This document shows positions 51,529-60,199 of a DNA stretch of 64,000 nucleotides, piece by piece. Under the pieces are notes generated by a model. It searched no databases, was not told where the DNA came from, and saw only the letters and a list, made by a program, of their open reading frames with translations. Position 1 is the stretch's first letter, and each line of letters begins with the position of its first letter. The DNA is taken from contig CAZAOY010000003.1 in assembly GCA_964486925.1 (NCBI GenBank), positions 1 through 64,000 on the forward strand, given 5' to 3'. The DNA comes from CAZAOY01 sp964486925. GTDB taxonomy: Bacteria > Bacillota > Clostridia > Oscillospirales > Ruminococcaceae. Both the position numbers and the translations under genes were made by a program.

Positions 51529-52194
51529 TTATCGATTTTTTATATATGAAGCGATAAGAAACTTTGTTTTTATCCCCATCTTTGTAAACATCTGCTCATG
51601 CTCGGTGGTTACATTTTCAGCAAAATCGCTGTTATGAAGATCCTTTGTTTCATAGACGATATCAAACCCACTGGTGGTAAAGTAGGTTCTTGACTGGATA
51701 AAAAGTAGGTCATCGTCGGTTTTAAACCAGATCTCGCCTCTGTCTTGCAGGAAGGCTTTGTACTTCTCTAGCTGTCTAAAGTGGGTTAGCCGTTTCTTTT
51801 GTTGCATGGCCTTATGCCACGGGTTACAGAAGTTTACATAGATTCGCTCTACCGATTCAAGCGGGGAGATCATGTTGTCGATCCTCTCGATATCGTAGGA
51901 CATTAAGCAGACATTGTCGATCGGTTGTTTTAGGATGGTGTAGGCGGATTCGATGTTACGCTTTGCAAGGACTAAAACCTCACTTTTAATGTCGATCGCA
52001 ATATAGTTAACATTAGGGTTTTGGGACGCCTTTACAGCGATAAAAAGTCCCTTGCCGCACCCTAGGTCAAGGTGGATGGGTTGCCTTCTTTTAAAGTACT
52101 CCGCCCACATGCCAAAGTTATCCACAGGGGATTTTACATAAAACGGACAAGCATCAAGCTCTGGCCTTGCCCACGGTTTATATCTCATTCTCAT
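51529..52194 (-). CDS. trmB: tRNA (guanosine(46)-N7)-methyltransferase
   Basis: 221 residues from ATG 52194, eight bases after GGAGA. The SAM-binding HLDLGCGKGLFIAVKA and TEHEQMF near the C-terminus are typical. The signature loop reads YVNFCNPWHKAMQQKKRLTH, where family members normally have an Arg-His pair after PW-K. The DP/NP-W core is kept. It methylates G46 in the variable loop of tRNA. It probably shares a transcript with the lactonase gene 23 bp downstream. Confidence 0.9.
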   Translation of the reverse strand: MRMRYKPWARPELDACPFYVKSPVDNFGMWAEYFKRRQPIHLDLGCGKGLFIAVKASQNPNVNYIAIDIKSEVLVLAKRNIESAYTILKQPIDNVCLMSYDIERIDNMISPLESVERIYVNFCNPWHKAMQQKKRLTHFRQLEKYKAFLQDRGEIWFKTDDDLLFIQSRTYFTTSGFDIVYETKDLHNSDFAENVTTEHEQMFTKMGIKTKFLIASYIKNR

Positions 52195-52278
52195 ATAGCA
52201 TTCTCCGTTATATCTCTTTACTTAATTCTACATATGTTACGTAGGGAAATGTTAAAACATTAGGTTATACAACACAAA

Positions 52279-52339
52279 CCCTACATGCTGTGGCGATATT
52301 TTAACTACCACAACATGTAGGGAATGCCATATACATTCC
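52279..52339. repeat. Two abutting palindromes between trmB and capA-like genes
   Basis: CCCTACATG (52279-52287) with CATGTAGGG (52314-52322), immediately followed by GGAATG and CATTCC (52321-52339). They share the GTAGGGAA junction common to the GGAACGCAT family. Confidence 0.6.
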
Positions 52340-52365
52340 GTTTATCTTTTTACACACCTAGCATA

Positions 52366-53589
52366 CTATAAAAACTTCTTATCAATTACGTTAGACACAA
52401 GCTTTTTTATATAGTCGTAGCTAAAGTCGGGGCTGTATGTCTTTACTCCGTGGGAGGCGGCTAGATCCTTTGTATAGCTACTGAACGGGTAGGTGGTAAT
52501 GTTTGTAAATCTACTGCCGTAGTGGGTAATTACAGGTAAAAACTTAACCTTACCGATGGATAGCTTACCGGATGTATGGTTTTTGGTGACGGTATAGTCT
52601 AGCAGTCCTCCTACCATACGTGGTGCTCTGTCCTGTGCGGAGATAAAGTTTCCAAGCGAATACACTACAAGTGCATTCCCGCCGCTAGGCTTTTTAAGGT
52701 ACTCCACAGGCTGTATTACATGAGGGTGGTGACCCATTATAGCGTCTGCGCCCCATTCTACAAGCTTTTTAGCCAGATACCGCTGACGCTCATTAGGTAC
52801 GTGGGTGTACTCCTCACCCCAGTGGACAGAAACCACCACAAAATCAGAAGCGTTCTTCGCCGCCTTAACGCTCTTTTCTATCGTCGCTTCATTCCTGCCA
52901 AGCATCCAGATAGCGTCCGAACTGGCAGGAACCGACAGTCCGTTTGTCGGCTCGGTAAATCCCACAAACCCAAACTTTATCCCGTTTACCTCCTTGACCC
53001 TAACCGTATCACGATCCTTTGCATTCTTATACGCTCCCACAGATAAAACCTTAGAGGATTTTTTCTTGCCTGCCCAAAAATCCAACGTCGAGAGCAGTCC
53101 TGTCGCCCCCTTATCCATGGTGTGGTTGTTGGCTAGGTTTATGATATCAAACCCTGTGCGCACCACCTCGTCCCCTAACTGGGTAGGGGAGTTAAACATT
53201 GGATAGGTTGAGGCGGGGTAGATGGAGGCTATTGGGGTTTCTTGGTTAATTATCGAGATATCCGCCTTCTTTATGGTGCTTTTGATATATTTATATGAAT
53301 AGGAAAAATCATATCCGCCACCGTTTGCTCTGGCTTTAGCCTGGTCGTAGATCGAGCTGTGGATTAGATTGTCCCCAACCGCCATTAGCCTTACGAAGGT
53401 TTTAGTCGGGGGGATATTTGGTGTGGGTTCTGCCGCTGAATCGGATGAGGAAAGCTGAATTGAGGTGCTACTTATAGCGTTAGACGAGCTGTCGAGCCTT
53501 CCCATATCGATAGATTTGCAGGAGATCAGCGACGTTACCATCAGTATAGTGACTACAACGAAAATAAGTTTAATCGGCTTTGGCTTCAT
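52366..53589 (-). CDS. CapA-family metallophosphatase-like lipoprotein
   Basis: 407 residues from ATG 53589, after AAAGGAT. Signal peptide with lipobox LISC (Cys24), a Ser-rich linker, then the CapA/PgsA fold: MAVGDNLIHSSIYDQAKAR, INQETPIAS, DIINLANNHTMDKGATGLLSTLDFW, VVSVHWGEEYTHVPNERQR, ADAIMGHHPHVIQPVEYLK and YSLGNFISAQDRA, with the conserved metal-site His/Asn/Asp residues. Relatives take part in poly-gamma-glutamate formation, but no pgsBC genes are nearby. A cell-surface role is inferred. Confidence 0.88.
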   Translation of the reverse strand: MKPKPIKLIFVVVTILMVTSLISCKSIDMGRLDSSSNAISSTSIQLSSSDSAAEPTPNIPPTKTFVRLMAVGDNLIHSSIYDQAKARANGGGYDFSYSYKYIKSTIKKADISIINQETPIASIYPASTYPMFNSPTQLGDEVVRTGFDIINLANNHTMDKGATGLLSTLDFWAGKKKSSKVLSVGAYKNAKDRDTVRVKEVNGIKFGFVGFTEPTNGLSVPASSDAIWMLGRNEATIEKSVKAAKNASDFVVVSVHWGEEYTHVPNERQRYLAKKLVEWGADAIMGHHPHVIQPVEYLKKPSGGNALVVYSLGNFISAQDRAPRMVGGLLDYTVTKNHTSGKLSIGKVKFLPVITHYGSRFTNITTYPFSSYTKDLAASHGVKTYSPDFSYDYIKKLVSNVIDKKFL

Positions 53590-53681
53590 ATGACAGATCC
53601 TTTCATGCATTAGTAGATGTGTAGTTACTCCGCTAATCGATAGTGTTTAGTCATTAGTTGCGGGGTAGCACATGGGTTGAC

Positions 53682-53874
53682 GGTTCGCATAAAATGCGAA
53701 CTCTACATGATGTCATGTCCTAAAGCTGTTATGTGGGTGTGCTAAATATATGGTATGGTGTTAACGGTTCGCATGGAATGCAAGCCATATGGTGGTGTTA
53801 TTCCCTGTAGCCACTAAGGGGTTGTCAAAACGATGGTGCTGTTGCAAGGGTTCGCATACAATGCGAACCCTACG
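53682..53874. repeat. Three GGTTCGCAT palindromes in one intergenic region
   Basis: GGTTCGCAT, 3 nt, ATGCGAAC at 53682, a decayed form at 53766, and a perfect copy, GGGTTCGCAT to ATGCGAACCC plus TACGG, at 53848-53874. The stems correspond to GGAACGCAT/ATGCGTTCC with both sides changed, so pairing is conserved. The region 53590-53905 has no gene. Confidence 0.7.
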
Positions 53875-53905
53875 GTTATCGTCACTGCAAGTTACTTACG
53901 AAAGA

Positions 53906-54649
53906 TTATCTCTTTTCCTCTAGCATGTCTGGGCAGTGGGCGGTGGTAAATTTAAATGGGATAGGGGAGTGAGGCATAGCCCACCTTACAGCGTTTGTAA
54001 TAACCTTCTGGATCTGCTCCATGTGGTATATAGGGAAGCCTTCGTGACCTGGCTTAAAGTAGAAGATTTTACCGTTACCACGGGTGTAGCAGCATCCGCT
54101 TCTAAAGACTTCTCCGCCTGAGTACCATGAAACAAAAATAAGGTCGTCTGGTTTTGGAATCTCAAAGTGTTCGCCGTAGGTTTCTTCTTCAGGGATCTCT
54201 ATATAATCGTCCAGTCCGTAGCAGATTGGGTGGGATTTCTCCATAACCCAAAGACGTTCCTTGTCGCCGCTCTCTCTCCAACGAAGGTTTATTGTTCTAG
54301 TGCCCATTAGAGTGTGGAATATCTTGGAGGCATGTCCTGAGTGAAGCACGATTAGTCCCATACCGTCGAGTACACGGTTTTGGACACGGGTAACGATCTC
54401 GTCGCTAACCTCGGCATGGGCTAGATGTCCCCACCAGATTAGCACGTCGGTATTCTCTAGTACCTCGGTGGTAAGTCCGTGTTCAGGTTCATCAAGGGTA
54501 GCCGTTCTAGCGCAGATATCCTCCTGTGCGTTTAGGAAGTTTGCTATTGTGTTATGGATACCATCGGGATATATCTTCTTAACATGTTCGCTATGTTTTT
54601 CGTGTCTAAATTCGTTCCATACGGTAACGTTTATGGTTTTTTTATACAT
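53906..54649 (-). CDS. ThuA-family protein
   Basis: 247 residues from ATG 54649, after GAGG. It has a glutamine-amidotransferase-like fold of the ThuA (trehalose-utilisation) family: INVTVWNEFRHEK, NTDVLIWWGHLAHAEVSDEIV, GLIVLHSGHASKIFHTLMGT and FYFKPGHEGFPIYHMEQIQKVITNAVRWA. ThuA members take part in sugar catabolism in rhizobia, but the reaction is poorly defined. It is divergent from the GH125 mannosidase gene, hinting at a common sugar context. Confidence 0.88.
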   Translation of the reverse strand: MYKKTINVTVWNEFRHEKHSEHVKKIYPDGIHNTIANFLNAQEDICARTATLDEPEHGLTTEVLENTDVLIWWGHLAHAEVSDEIVTRVQNRVLDGMGLIVLHSGHASKIFHTLMGTRTINLRWRESGDKERLWVMEKSHPICYGLDDYIEIPEEETYGEHFEIPKPDDLIFVSWYSGGEVFRSGCCYTRGNGKIFYFKPGHEGFPIYHMEQIQKVITNAVRWAMPHSPIPFKFTTAHCPDMLEEKR

Positions 54650-54831
54650 AAAAATCCTCAATTCTCCGCCGTACTATGATAAAGTAGCACTAGCTTCCTT
54701 TGCGGCGGGGGAATGAAGTGCTTTATGCAAATTCTGCAAATATCCAGATACAGTAATTTCACACCATTATTATACTACATTTCGACAAAGTTTGCAATAC
54801 CTTTTTTAGAGAAAAATTAATAAATACTCCA

Positions 54832-54860
54832 TTGAAATATTTCATAGACTATAGTATAAT
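54832..54860 (+). promoter_or_regulatory. Promoter of the GH125 gene
   Basis: TTGAAA at 54832-54837, 17-bp spacer, TATAAT at 54855-54860, about 65 nt before the start codon. Confidence 0.8.
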
Positions 54861-54925
54861 AAACAGGTAAATTAAAGATCTGTCACAAATATTGGCAGAG
54901 ATATTGTACTAATGGAGGAAATAAT

Positions 54926-56212
54926 ATGAAGATACCACAGATACTAATCGATAAGGCGAATGAACTGGAGCAAAAGACTAAAAAATACTACCCAGAACTA
55001 GAGCCGCTTGCAAAGCAGTGCTTTCTAAGCACTATAGAAACTACCGTAAAGGAGCTAGAGGACGGAAGTTATTTTGTTATTACAGGTGATATTCCCGCTA
55101 TGTGGCTTCGTGATAGTGCCGCACAGCTAAAGCCTTACATTAAATATGCAAATCAGGACGAGGATCTAAAGCGTATCCTAAACAGCGTTGTAGCAAAGCA
55201 CGCCTTCTACATAAACCTAGACCCATACTCAAACGCTTTTAATGCAAAGGCGAAGAATCTAGGGGAGTACGGCGATGATGAGTCCGACTTTAAGAGCGAA
55301 TGGATCTGGGAACGAAAGTATGAGGTGGACTCGCTTTGCGCATTCCTGTACCTGTCGCATGAATACTACACCACCACTAAGGATCGCTCTATCTTCGCCG
55401 ACAGCTTTAAATCCGCTGTCCAGAAGGTTATCGACACCTTTACGCTAGAGCAGGATCACAAAAATTCCTCCTACTACTTTATCCGCACAAACTGCCCTAA
55501 GGGGGATACGGTGTACAACAAGGGCAAGGGTATGCCTGTAAACTATACAGGTATGACCTGGTCGGGCTTTAGGCCGTCGGACGACGCTTGTAAGTTTAAC
55601 TATCTGATACCGTCTAACATGATGGCGGTGGTTGCGCTTAAAAAGGCTTCTTATCTACTATTGGAAGGGTATAATGATGAGGAGTTATCTAACAAGGCTT
55701 TAACCTTAGCGGAGGAGATTAACGACGGGATTAACGACTATGGTATCGTAAACCATCCAAAGTTTGGTAAGATATATGCATATGAAACCGACGGATTCGG
55801 CAACTACAAGCTAATGGACGACGCAAACTCTCCAAGTCTGCTCTCCATACCATACCTAGGCTACACCGACGCAGACAATGAGATCTACCAAAACACCAGG
55901 CGGTTTATCCTATCAAACGAAAACCCATATTATTATGAAGGAAAGGTAGCTAAAGGGATCGGCAGTCCGCACACCCCGCCTCGTTACATCTGGCATATCG
56001 GGCTTACCATGCAGATTATAACCTCTAACGATGAGGAGGAGATTGAGCGGTGTCTGTCGATGATAGCAAGCTCTCATGCAGGTACAAACTTTATGCATGA
56101 GGGGTTTGATGTGGATGACCCTAATAGATTCACAAGACCGTGGTTTGCTTGGGCGAACACGCTATTTGCGCAGATGTTAGAGGAGCAGGTTTTAAAGAAG
56201 GAGTCTGTCTAG
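54926..56212 (+). CDS. Glycoside hydrolase family 125 exo-alpha-1,6-mannosidase
   Basis: 428 residues after GGAGG. GH125 enzymes are metal-independent, inverting alpha-1,6-mannosidases. Diagnostic stretches: ITGDIPAMWLRDSAAQLKPYI, NGLE-like NLDPYSNAFN, GMTWSGFRPSDDACKFNYLIPSN, and TNFMHEGFDVDDPNRFTRPWFAWANTLFA. The catalytic pair known from the Clostridium perfringens enzyme (Asp220, Glu393) corresponds to the Asp219/Asp220 pair and Glu392 here. No signal peptide is present, so it acts inside the cell on imported oligosaccharides. A MITE-like repeat begins 4 bp after its stop. Confidence 0.94.
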   Translation: MKIPQILIDKANELEQKTKKYYPELEPLAKQCFLSTIETTVKELEDGSYFVITGDIPAMWLRDSAAQLKPYIKYANQDEDLKRILNSVVAKHAFYINLDPYSNAFNAKAKNLGEYGDDESDFKSEWIWERKYEVDSLCAFLYLSHEYYTTTKDRSIFADSFKSAVQKVIDTFTLEQDHKNSSYYFIRTNCPKGDTVYNKGKGMPVNYTGMTWSGFRPSDDACKFNYLIPSNMMAVVALKKASYLLLEGYNDEELSNKALTLAEEINDGINDYGIVNHPKFGKIYAYETDGFGNYKLMDDANSPSLLSIPYLGYTDADNEIYQNTRRFILSNENPYYYEGKVAKGIGSPHTPPRYIWHIGLTMQIITSNDEEEIERCLSMIASSHAGTNFMHEGFDVDDPNRFTRPWFAWANTLFAQMLEEQVLKKESV

Positions 56213-56215
56213 TAT

Positions 56216-56314
56216 ATTACTTCGGCACTTAAAGGCGTTGATTTTTTCGCTGAATTTACAGCTAGTAGCGAAAGAAATCAAAGCAAGGTTGCTACAACTA
56301 ACTGTCGAAGTAAT
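56216..56314. repeat. MITE-like palindromic element, copy 2
   Basis: 99 bp, with ends ATTACTTCGGCACTT and GTCGAAGTAAT forming imperfect terminal inverted repeats and an inner stem GATTTTTTCGCT/AGCGAAAGAAATC. Its reverse complement aligns over the full length with 589-689. It lies just after the GH125 stop codon, where it may also act as a terminator. Confidence 0.75.
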
Positions 56315-56350
56315 AGCTCTTTACAGCTTATTATTGAATGGAGTTAATCG

Positions 56351-57748
56351 ATGAAAAGATACATGGTAGCGGTGGTTTTAGTTATTTTGGTGATGATGGT
56401 TATGTCGGGATGTGCACCTTCGGGTGGGGGCTCATCCGAGAGCTCGTCTGATAGCGGGTTTGTGTCGCAGTACAACGATAAGGCAATAGAGTTTACCAAA
56501 AGCCTTACCGCTAATCGGTATGATGAATGTACAAAGGAGTTTACCGACAAGCTTCTGGAGGCACTACCTAGCGGTAAGCTAGAGGAGGCATATCTAGGTG
56601 TAATCAAGGATATCGGCTCGTATGTCAAGGTGGATAAAACCACAGCTACCCAAAAGGACGGTGCGGATATCGTGGTTGTCTACTGTGTCTTTGAGAAGAG
56701 CGGGTTAACGGTACAGCTTGCATATGACAGCGAGGGTAAGATTAGCGGGGTATATTTTAACTACTACAAGCCTGATAGCGGCGATAAATCAAGCGGGAAG
56801 GCGGACAGTTTTGCTCTGACCCAGGGGGTAGCACAGCTTGATTTAGTGGTAGGTGAGGGGTCAAAGTGGGAGCTTAAGGCAAAGCTTACTTCTTCCGCTA
56901 CAAAGTCCGACACCGCTGTGCTTATGGTGCATGGGTCGGGGCCAATGGACATGGACGAAACGGTATATGATAACAAGCCGTTTTACGATATAGCGGTAGG
57001 GCTAGCACAGCAGGGGGTCGACTCACTGCGGTACAACAAGCGAACCTTCCAGTATCTAAAGCAGTTAGAGAAGGAGGACATGAGCCATTTTACCGTGGAG
57101 GACGAGGTTATCGCCGACGCGATTCTAGCGGGTAAGCTTTTGCGGGATAGAGGGTACAAAAAGGTGTATCTGCTAGGTCACAGCCTAGGGGGAATGCTAT
57201 CTATGCGTATCGACAGCGAGGGAGAGGGTATCTTTGACGGTATAATCATGCTAGCGGGAAGTCCACGGACTTTAACCGATATAATGCTTGACCAAAACCT
57301 TGCCGCGCTTAACACCATAACCGATAAAAAGCAAAAGGACGATGGTCTTGCCATAATTGAAGATGAAAAGGCGAAGCTTAGCAGTATTAACACCCTCACA
57401 GAGGAGGAACTGCTAAAGCAGACTGTCTTTGGATTACCCGCCTATTACCTCAAAGAGATGAACAGCGTTAGCACCGCAGAGCTTGCAAAAAAGCAGACAA
57501 AACCAGTGTTAGTGCTGCAAGGTGGCAAGGACTGGCAGGTCTACCCCGACAAGGATTACACCCTCTGGCAGGAGCTGCTAAAGGAGAACGACAAGGCGGA
57601 ATTTGAGCTTTACAGCGAGCTAAACCATCTTTTCATGGTGCCGCAAGGTACCAAACAGGGTATCGGCAACGGTACCTCGGAGTATATGATAAAGGGTACG
57701 GTGGACGCTAAAGTTATCGATAGGATTGCGGGGTTTGTGAAGAAATAG
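56351..57748 (+). CDS. Alpha/beta-hydrolase lipoprotein with N-terminal DUF3887-like domain
   Basis: 465 residues. The signal peptide ends VMSGC (Cys21, lipobox), followed by a Ser-rich linker. Residues ~38-135 resemble DUF3887 (SLTANRYDECTKEFTDKLLEALP). The hydrolase domain has VLMVHGSGPMDMDETVYDN, the nucleophile elbow YLLGHSLGGML, and the acid/His region ending LYSELNHLFMVPQGT. It is probably a surface esterase or peptidase. The substrate is unknown. Confidence 0.87.
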   Translation: MKRYMVAVVLVILVMMVMSGCAPSGGGSSESSSDSGFVSQYNDKAIEFTKSLTANRYDECTKEFTDKLLEALPSGKLEEAYLGVIKDIGSYVKVDKTTATQKDGADIVVVYCVFEKSGLTVQLAYDSEGKISGVYFNYYKPDSGDKSSGKADSFALTQGVAQLDLVVGEGSKWELKAKLTSSATKSDTAVLMVHGSGPMDMDETVYDNKPFYDIAVGLAQQGVDSLRYNKRTFQYLKQLEKEDMSHFTVEDEVIADAILAGKLLRDRGYKKVYLLGHSLGGMLSMRIDSEGEGIFDGIIMLAGSPRTLTDIMLDQNLAALNTITDKKQKDDGLAIIEDEKAKLSSINTLTEEELLKQTVFGLPAYYLKEMNSVSTAELAKKQTKPVLVLQGGKDWQVYPDKDYTLWQELLKENDKAEFELYSELNHLFMVPQGTKQGIGNGTSEYMIKGTVDAKVIDRIAGFVKK

Positions 57749-57781
57749 GGAAGGCTTTTTGATAATTCCCGCCTAAAAAAT

Positions 57782-57826
57782 AAAATATCAGCTAAAATAT
57801 ATCCCCTATATCTTAGCTGATATTTT
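57782..57826. terminator. Bidirectional terminator
   Basis: AAAATATCAGCTAA, central AATATATCCCCTATATC, then TTAGCTGATATTTTT. It separates the convergent hydrolase and XRE genes. Confidence 0.82.
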
Positions 57827-57859
57827 TATATTAAAACCGTTTAACCCGCAAAGCTTAAG

Positions 57860-58492
57860 CTACCAAGGCTCGTTACCGTCACCTATTAGGATGCGTTTAA
57901 TGTTTTTGTCTATCTCATCCTCATCAATACCTTGTGTGACCAAGGGTTTAATAACCTCACGGCTCTCTCTTGTGTGAGGGAGTGCACCGGCTAGGGCGAT
58001 AGCTTTCTCTCTCATACCGCATTTTAAGTATAAAAAGCAGAGTGCGGCACGGGTAGTTGCTCGTTGCTTTTCGTTGACCGAAAATAAAAGCCCCCTCTCC
58101 ATTAACTCCACAGCCTCATTAGATTCCCCATGCAAAGCCAGCACCCCTGCTAACCCAAGGATCATACCAGGCTTGTTTGGATATATCATTAGTGCGTCAC
58201 GATACACCTTCTCTGCCGAATTATAGTCGCCGTTTTGCATAAGCTCGTGTGCTTTTTTATGGATGTTATATCGGGTTTCTTCTGCTCTTATGGTATCCAT
58301 CCCGATAAGCAGGTCGATACTCGTTTCAAAGATATTCGCCAGTGCGGGGAGGAGGGTGATATCGGGATAGCTCTCTCCACGCTCCCATTTTGAGACGCTT
58401 TGCGGTGTAATGTTAAGGTAGCTTGCAATATCCTCTTGTGTGAGTCCTTTTTGGATACGGTGTTTTCTTAGGTTTTCCGATAGATAAAGCAT
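57860..58492 (-). CDS. XRE-family regulator with TPR-like C-terminus
   Basis: 210 residues. An N-terminal helix-turn-helix (LRKHRIQKGLTQEDIASYLNITPQSVSKWERGESYPDITLLPALA) is followed by a helical region with TPR-like repeats (GDYNSAEKVYRDALMIYPNKPG and GESNEAVELMERGLLF). It is likely a transcriptional regulator. It faces the DUF4143 ATPase promoter across 390 bp and is a candidate for the factor bound at the inverted repeat there, but that is speculation. Confidence 0.88.
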   Translation of the reverse strand: MLYLSENLRKHRIQKGLTQEDIASYLNITPQSVSKWERGESYPDITLLPALANIFETSIDLLIGMDTIRAEETRYNIHKKAHELMQNGDYNSAEKVYRDALMIYPNKPGMILGLAGVLALHGESNEAVELMERGLLFSVNEKQRATTRAALCFLYLKCGMREKAIALAGALPHTRESREVIKPLVTQGIDEDEIDKNIKRILIGDGNEPW

Positions 58493-58805
58493 GATTATTC
58501 CCCCTTTTAGTTTGTTGATTTATATTATACATGAGTAGGGGACAAAGGTCAATGACGTATTGGTTGTTGTAATCTCAACTGGGTTTGATGGGAAGATGTA
58601 AATGTGATTTGGTTAGGCTTTAAATGCGGGGTGCAATTATCGTTACTAAATAGATAGACTTAATAATGCTTATGAAAAAGATGTACAAATTATAATTAAA
58701 GATGGAACGTATTATTATCTAAACAAATAAGTTTAGCATTTAACAAGTGAGTAGATAATAATTTTAATACTAAATGTCAAAATACATACATTAACCCATC
58801 ACCCC
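58493..58805. other. AT-rich intergenic DNA with a possible gene remnant
   Basis: No intact gene. A startless frame at about 58656-58729 reads as a coherent C-terminus (…YEKDVQIIIKDGTYYYLNK) ending in TAA, which might be the relic of a small gene. Confidence 0.3.
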
Positions 58806-58834
58806 TTGACAAAGATATAAATATCGGCTATAAT
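58806..58834 (+). promoter_or_regulatory. Promoter of the DUF4143 ATPase gene
   Basis: Consensus TTGACA at 58806-58811, 17-bp spacer, consensus TATAAT at 58829-58834. Confidence 0.9.
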
Positions 58835-58867
58835 ATAGTCGTAATATATTTTAGCCGATATTTATAT
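58815..58867. promoter_or_regulatory. Operator-like inverted repeat over the DUF4143 promoter
   Basis: A perfect 16-bp inverted repeat, ATATAAATATCGGCTA (58815-58830) and TAGCCGATATTTATAT (58852-58867), 37 bp centre to centre. The left arm occupies the spacer and first bases of the -10 box. The right arm lies just past the start site and abuts the AAGGAG ribosome binding site. Because only the right arm is transcribed, a DNA-binding repressor site is more likely than an RNA hairpin. Confidence 0.65.
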
Positions 58868-58879
58868 AAGGAGATAATT

Positions 58880-60109
58880 ATGAATTACATTAAGAGAGCT
58901 TTAGAGGACACATTTTTACAGCTTTCAAAGGAGTATTCAGCAATTTTAGTTACTGGGCCTCGTCAGGTGGGTAAGACTACGATGCTTGAAAAGCTATCAC
59001 AGGAGGAAAACATTGGACGTGAGTATGTAACACTTGACGATCTAGCGGAGCGTTTGATAGCTAAAAACGATCCCAAAATGTTTTTACAGATCCATAAACC
59101 ACCTATCTTTATCGATGAGGTGCAGTATGCCCCTGAGCTATTTACTTATATTAAGATGTATATTGACAAGCACCATAACCCCGGTGATTTTTGGCTGACA
59201 GGTTCGCAGGTGTTTAAGCTAATGGATGGTGTACAGGAATCTCTTGCCGGTAGGGTGTGTATCTTGAATATGTCGTCAATGTCGCAAGCAGAAGTTTGCG
59301 GTGAAATAAGCTTGCCGTTTGAACTTGATTTTGACAAGCTAAAACAGCGTAGCGATACACGTGAAAGCATTGACACCCCGGCTGTGTATGAGCGGATATG
59401 GACAGGTGGTATGCCAGCGATTGTTAGTGGTAGGTATAAAAGTCGTAATGCACTATATTCTAGTTATATAAGTACGTATATTGACCGTGACATTAAGGAG
59501 CTTTCAGGTGCTATCGATTCTCTGAAGTTTATGAATTTTTTTACCGCAACCGCCGCTTTGTGCGGACAGATGTTAAACTATAAAACTATCGCTGATGTAG
59601 CGGGGATAGATCAGATTACTGTAAAGCGGTGGCTTGGAATACTAGAAAAGCTAGGTATAATCTTCTACCTACATCCTTATTCAAACAACATGTTAAAACG
59701 GATGGTAACAAAGCCGAAGCTGTATTTTTATGACTGTGGATTAGTGGCGTATCTCACTAAATGGAGTGACAGTAAGGCACTAATGCACGGGGCGATGTGT
59801 GGTGCTATCCTTGAAAGCTTTGTCGTGTCTGAAATAGTAAAAAGTTATCAAAATACAGGTAGAGATCCGTATATCTACTACTACCGAGATAAAGACAGCA
59901 AGGAGATTGATGTTCTGCTTGAAGCTGACGGTAAGCTGTTTCCTATTGAGATAAAGAAGGCAGCTTTACCTGACAGTCGCATTACCCGTGTGTTTAGTGT
60001 GCTTGATAGATCGGGGATGGAACGTTCTACAGGCGCAGTAATCTGCACAAGCGATAGGCTTTCAGCGTTTGATCGGGATAGTTTAATCGTGCCAGTGTGG
60101 GCTATTTAG
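58880..60109 (+). CDS. AAA_14/DUF4143 ATP-binding protein
   Basis: 409 residues. Walker A is TGPRQVGKTTMLEKL, Walker B is PPIFIDEVQYAPELF, and WLTGSQVFKLMDGVQESLAGRV corresponds to sensor 1. The C-terminal DUF4143 domain has GIIFYLHPYSNNMLKRMVTKPKLYFYDCGLVAYLTKW, then FYYRDKDSKEIDVLLEADGKLFPIEIKKA, a nuclease-like motif (Asp, then Glu-x-Lys) of the PD-(D/E)XK kind. These proteins are widespread and their role is unsettled. A strong promoter overlapped by a palindrome suggests tight regulation. Confidence 0.9.
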   Translation: MNYIKRALEDTFLQLSKEYSAILVTGPRQVGKTTMLEKLSQEENIGREYVTLDDLAERLIAKNDPKMFLQIHKPPIFIDEVQYAPELFTYIKMYIDKHHNPGDFWLTGSQVFKLMDGVQESLAGRVCILNMSSMSQAEVCGEISLPFELDFDKLKQRSDTRESIDTPAVYERIWTGGMPAIVSGRYKSRNALYSSYISTYIDRDIKELSGAIDSLKFMNFFTATAALCGQMLNYKTIADVAGIDQITVKRWLGILEKLGIIFYLHPYSNNMLKRMVTKPKLYFYDCGLVAYLTKWSDSKALMHGAMCGAILESFVVSEIVKSYQNTGRDPYIYYYRDKDSKEIDVLLEADGKLFPIEIKKAALPDSRITRVFSVLDRSGMERSTGAVICTSDRLSAFDRDSLIVPVWAI

Positions 60110-60161
60110 AATGGTGGATAGATATCTACTTTAAACACACTATCAATATGCACACAAACCA

Positions 60162-60199
60162 AAGGCTGTGACAACTCTTGTTCGTCACAGCCTTATTTT
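60162..60199 (+). terminator. Terminator after the DUF4143 gene
   Basis: AAGGCTGTGAC, 10-nt loop, GTCACAGCCTT then ATTTTAG. Confidence 0.85.
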
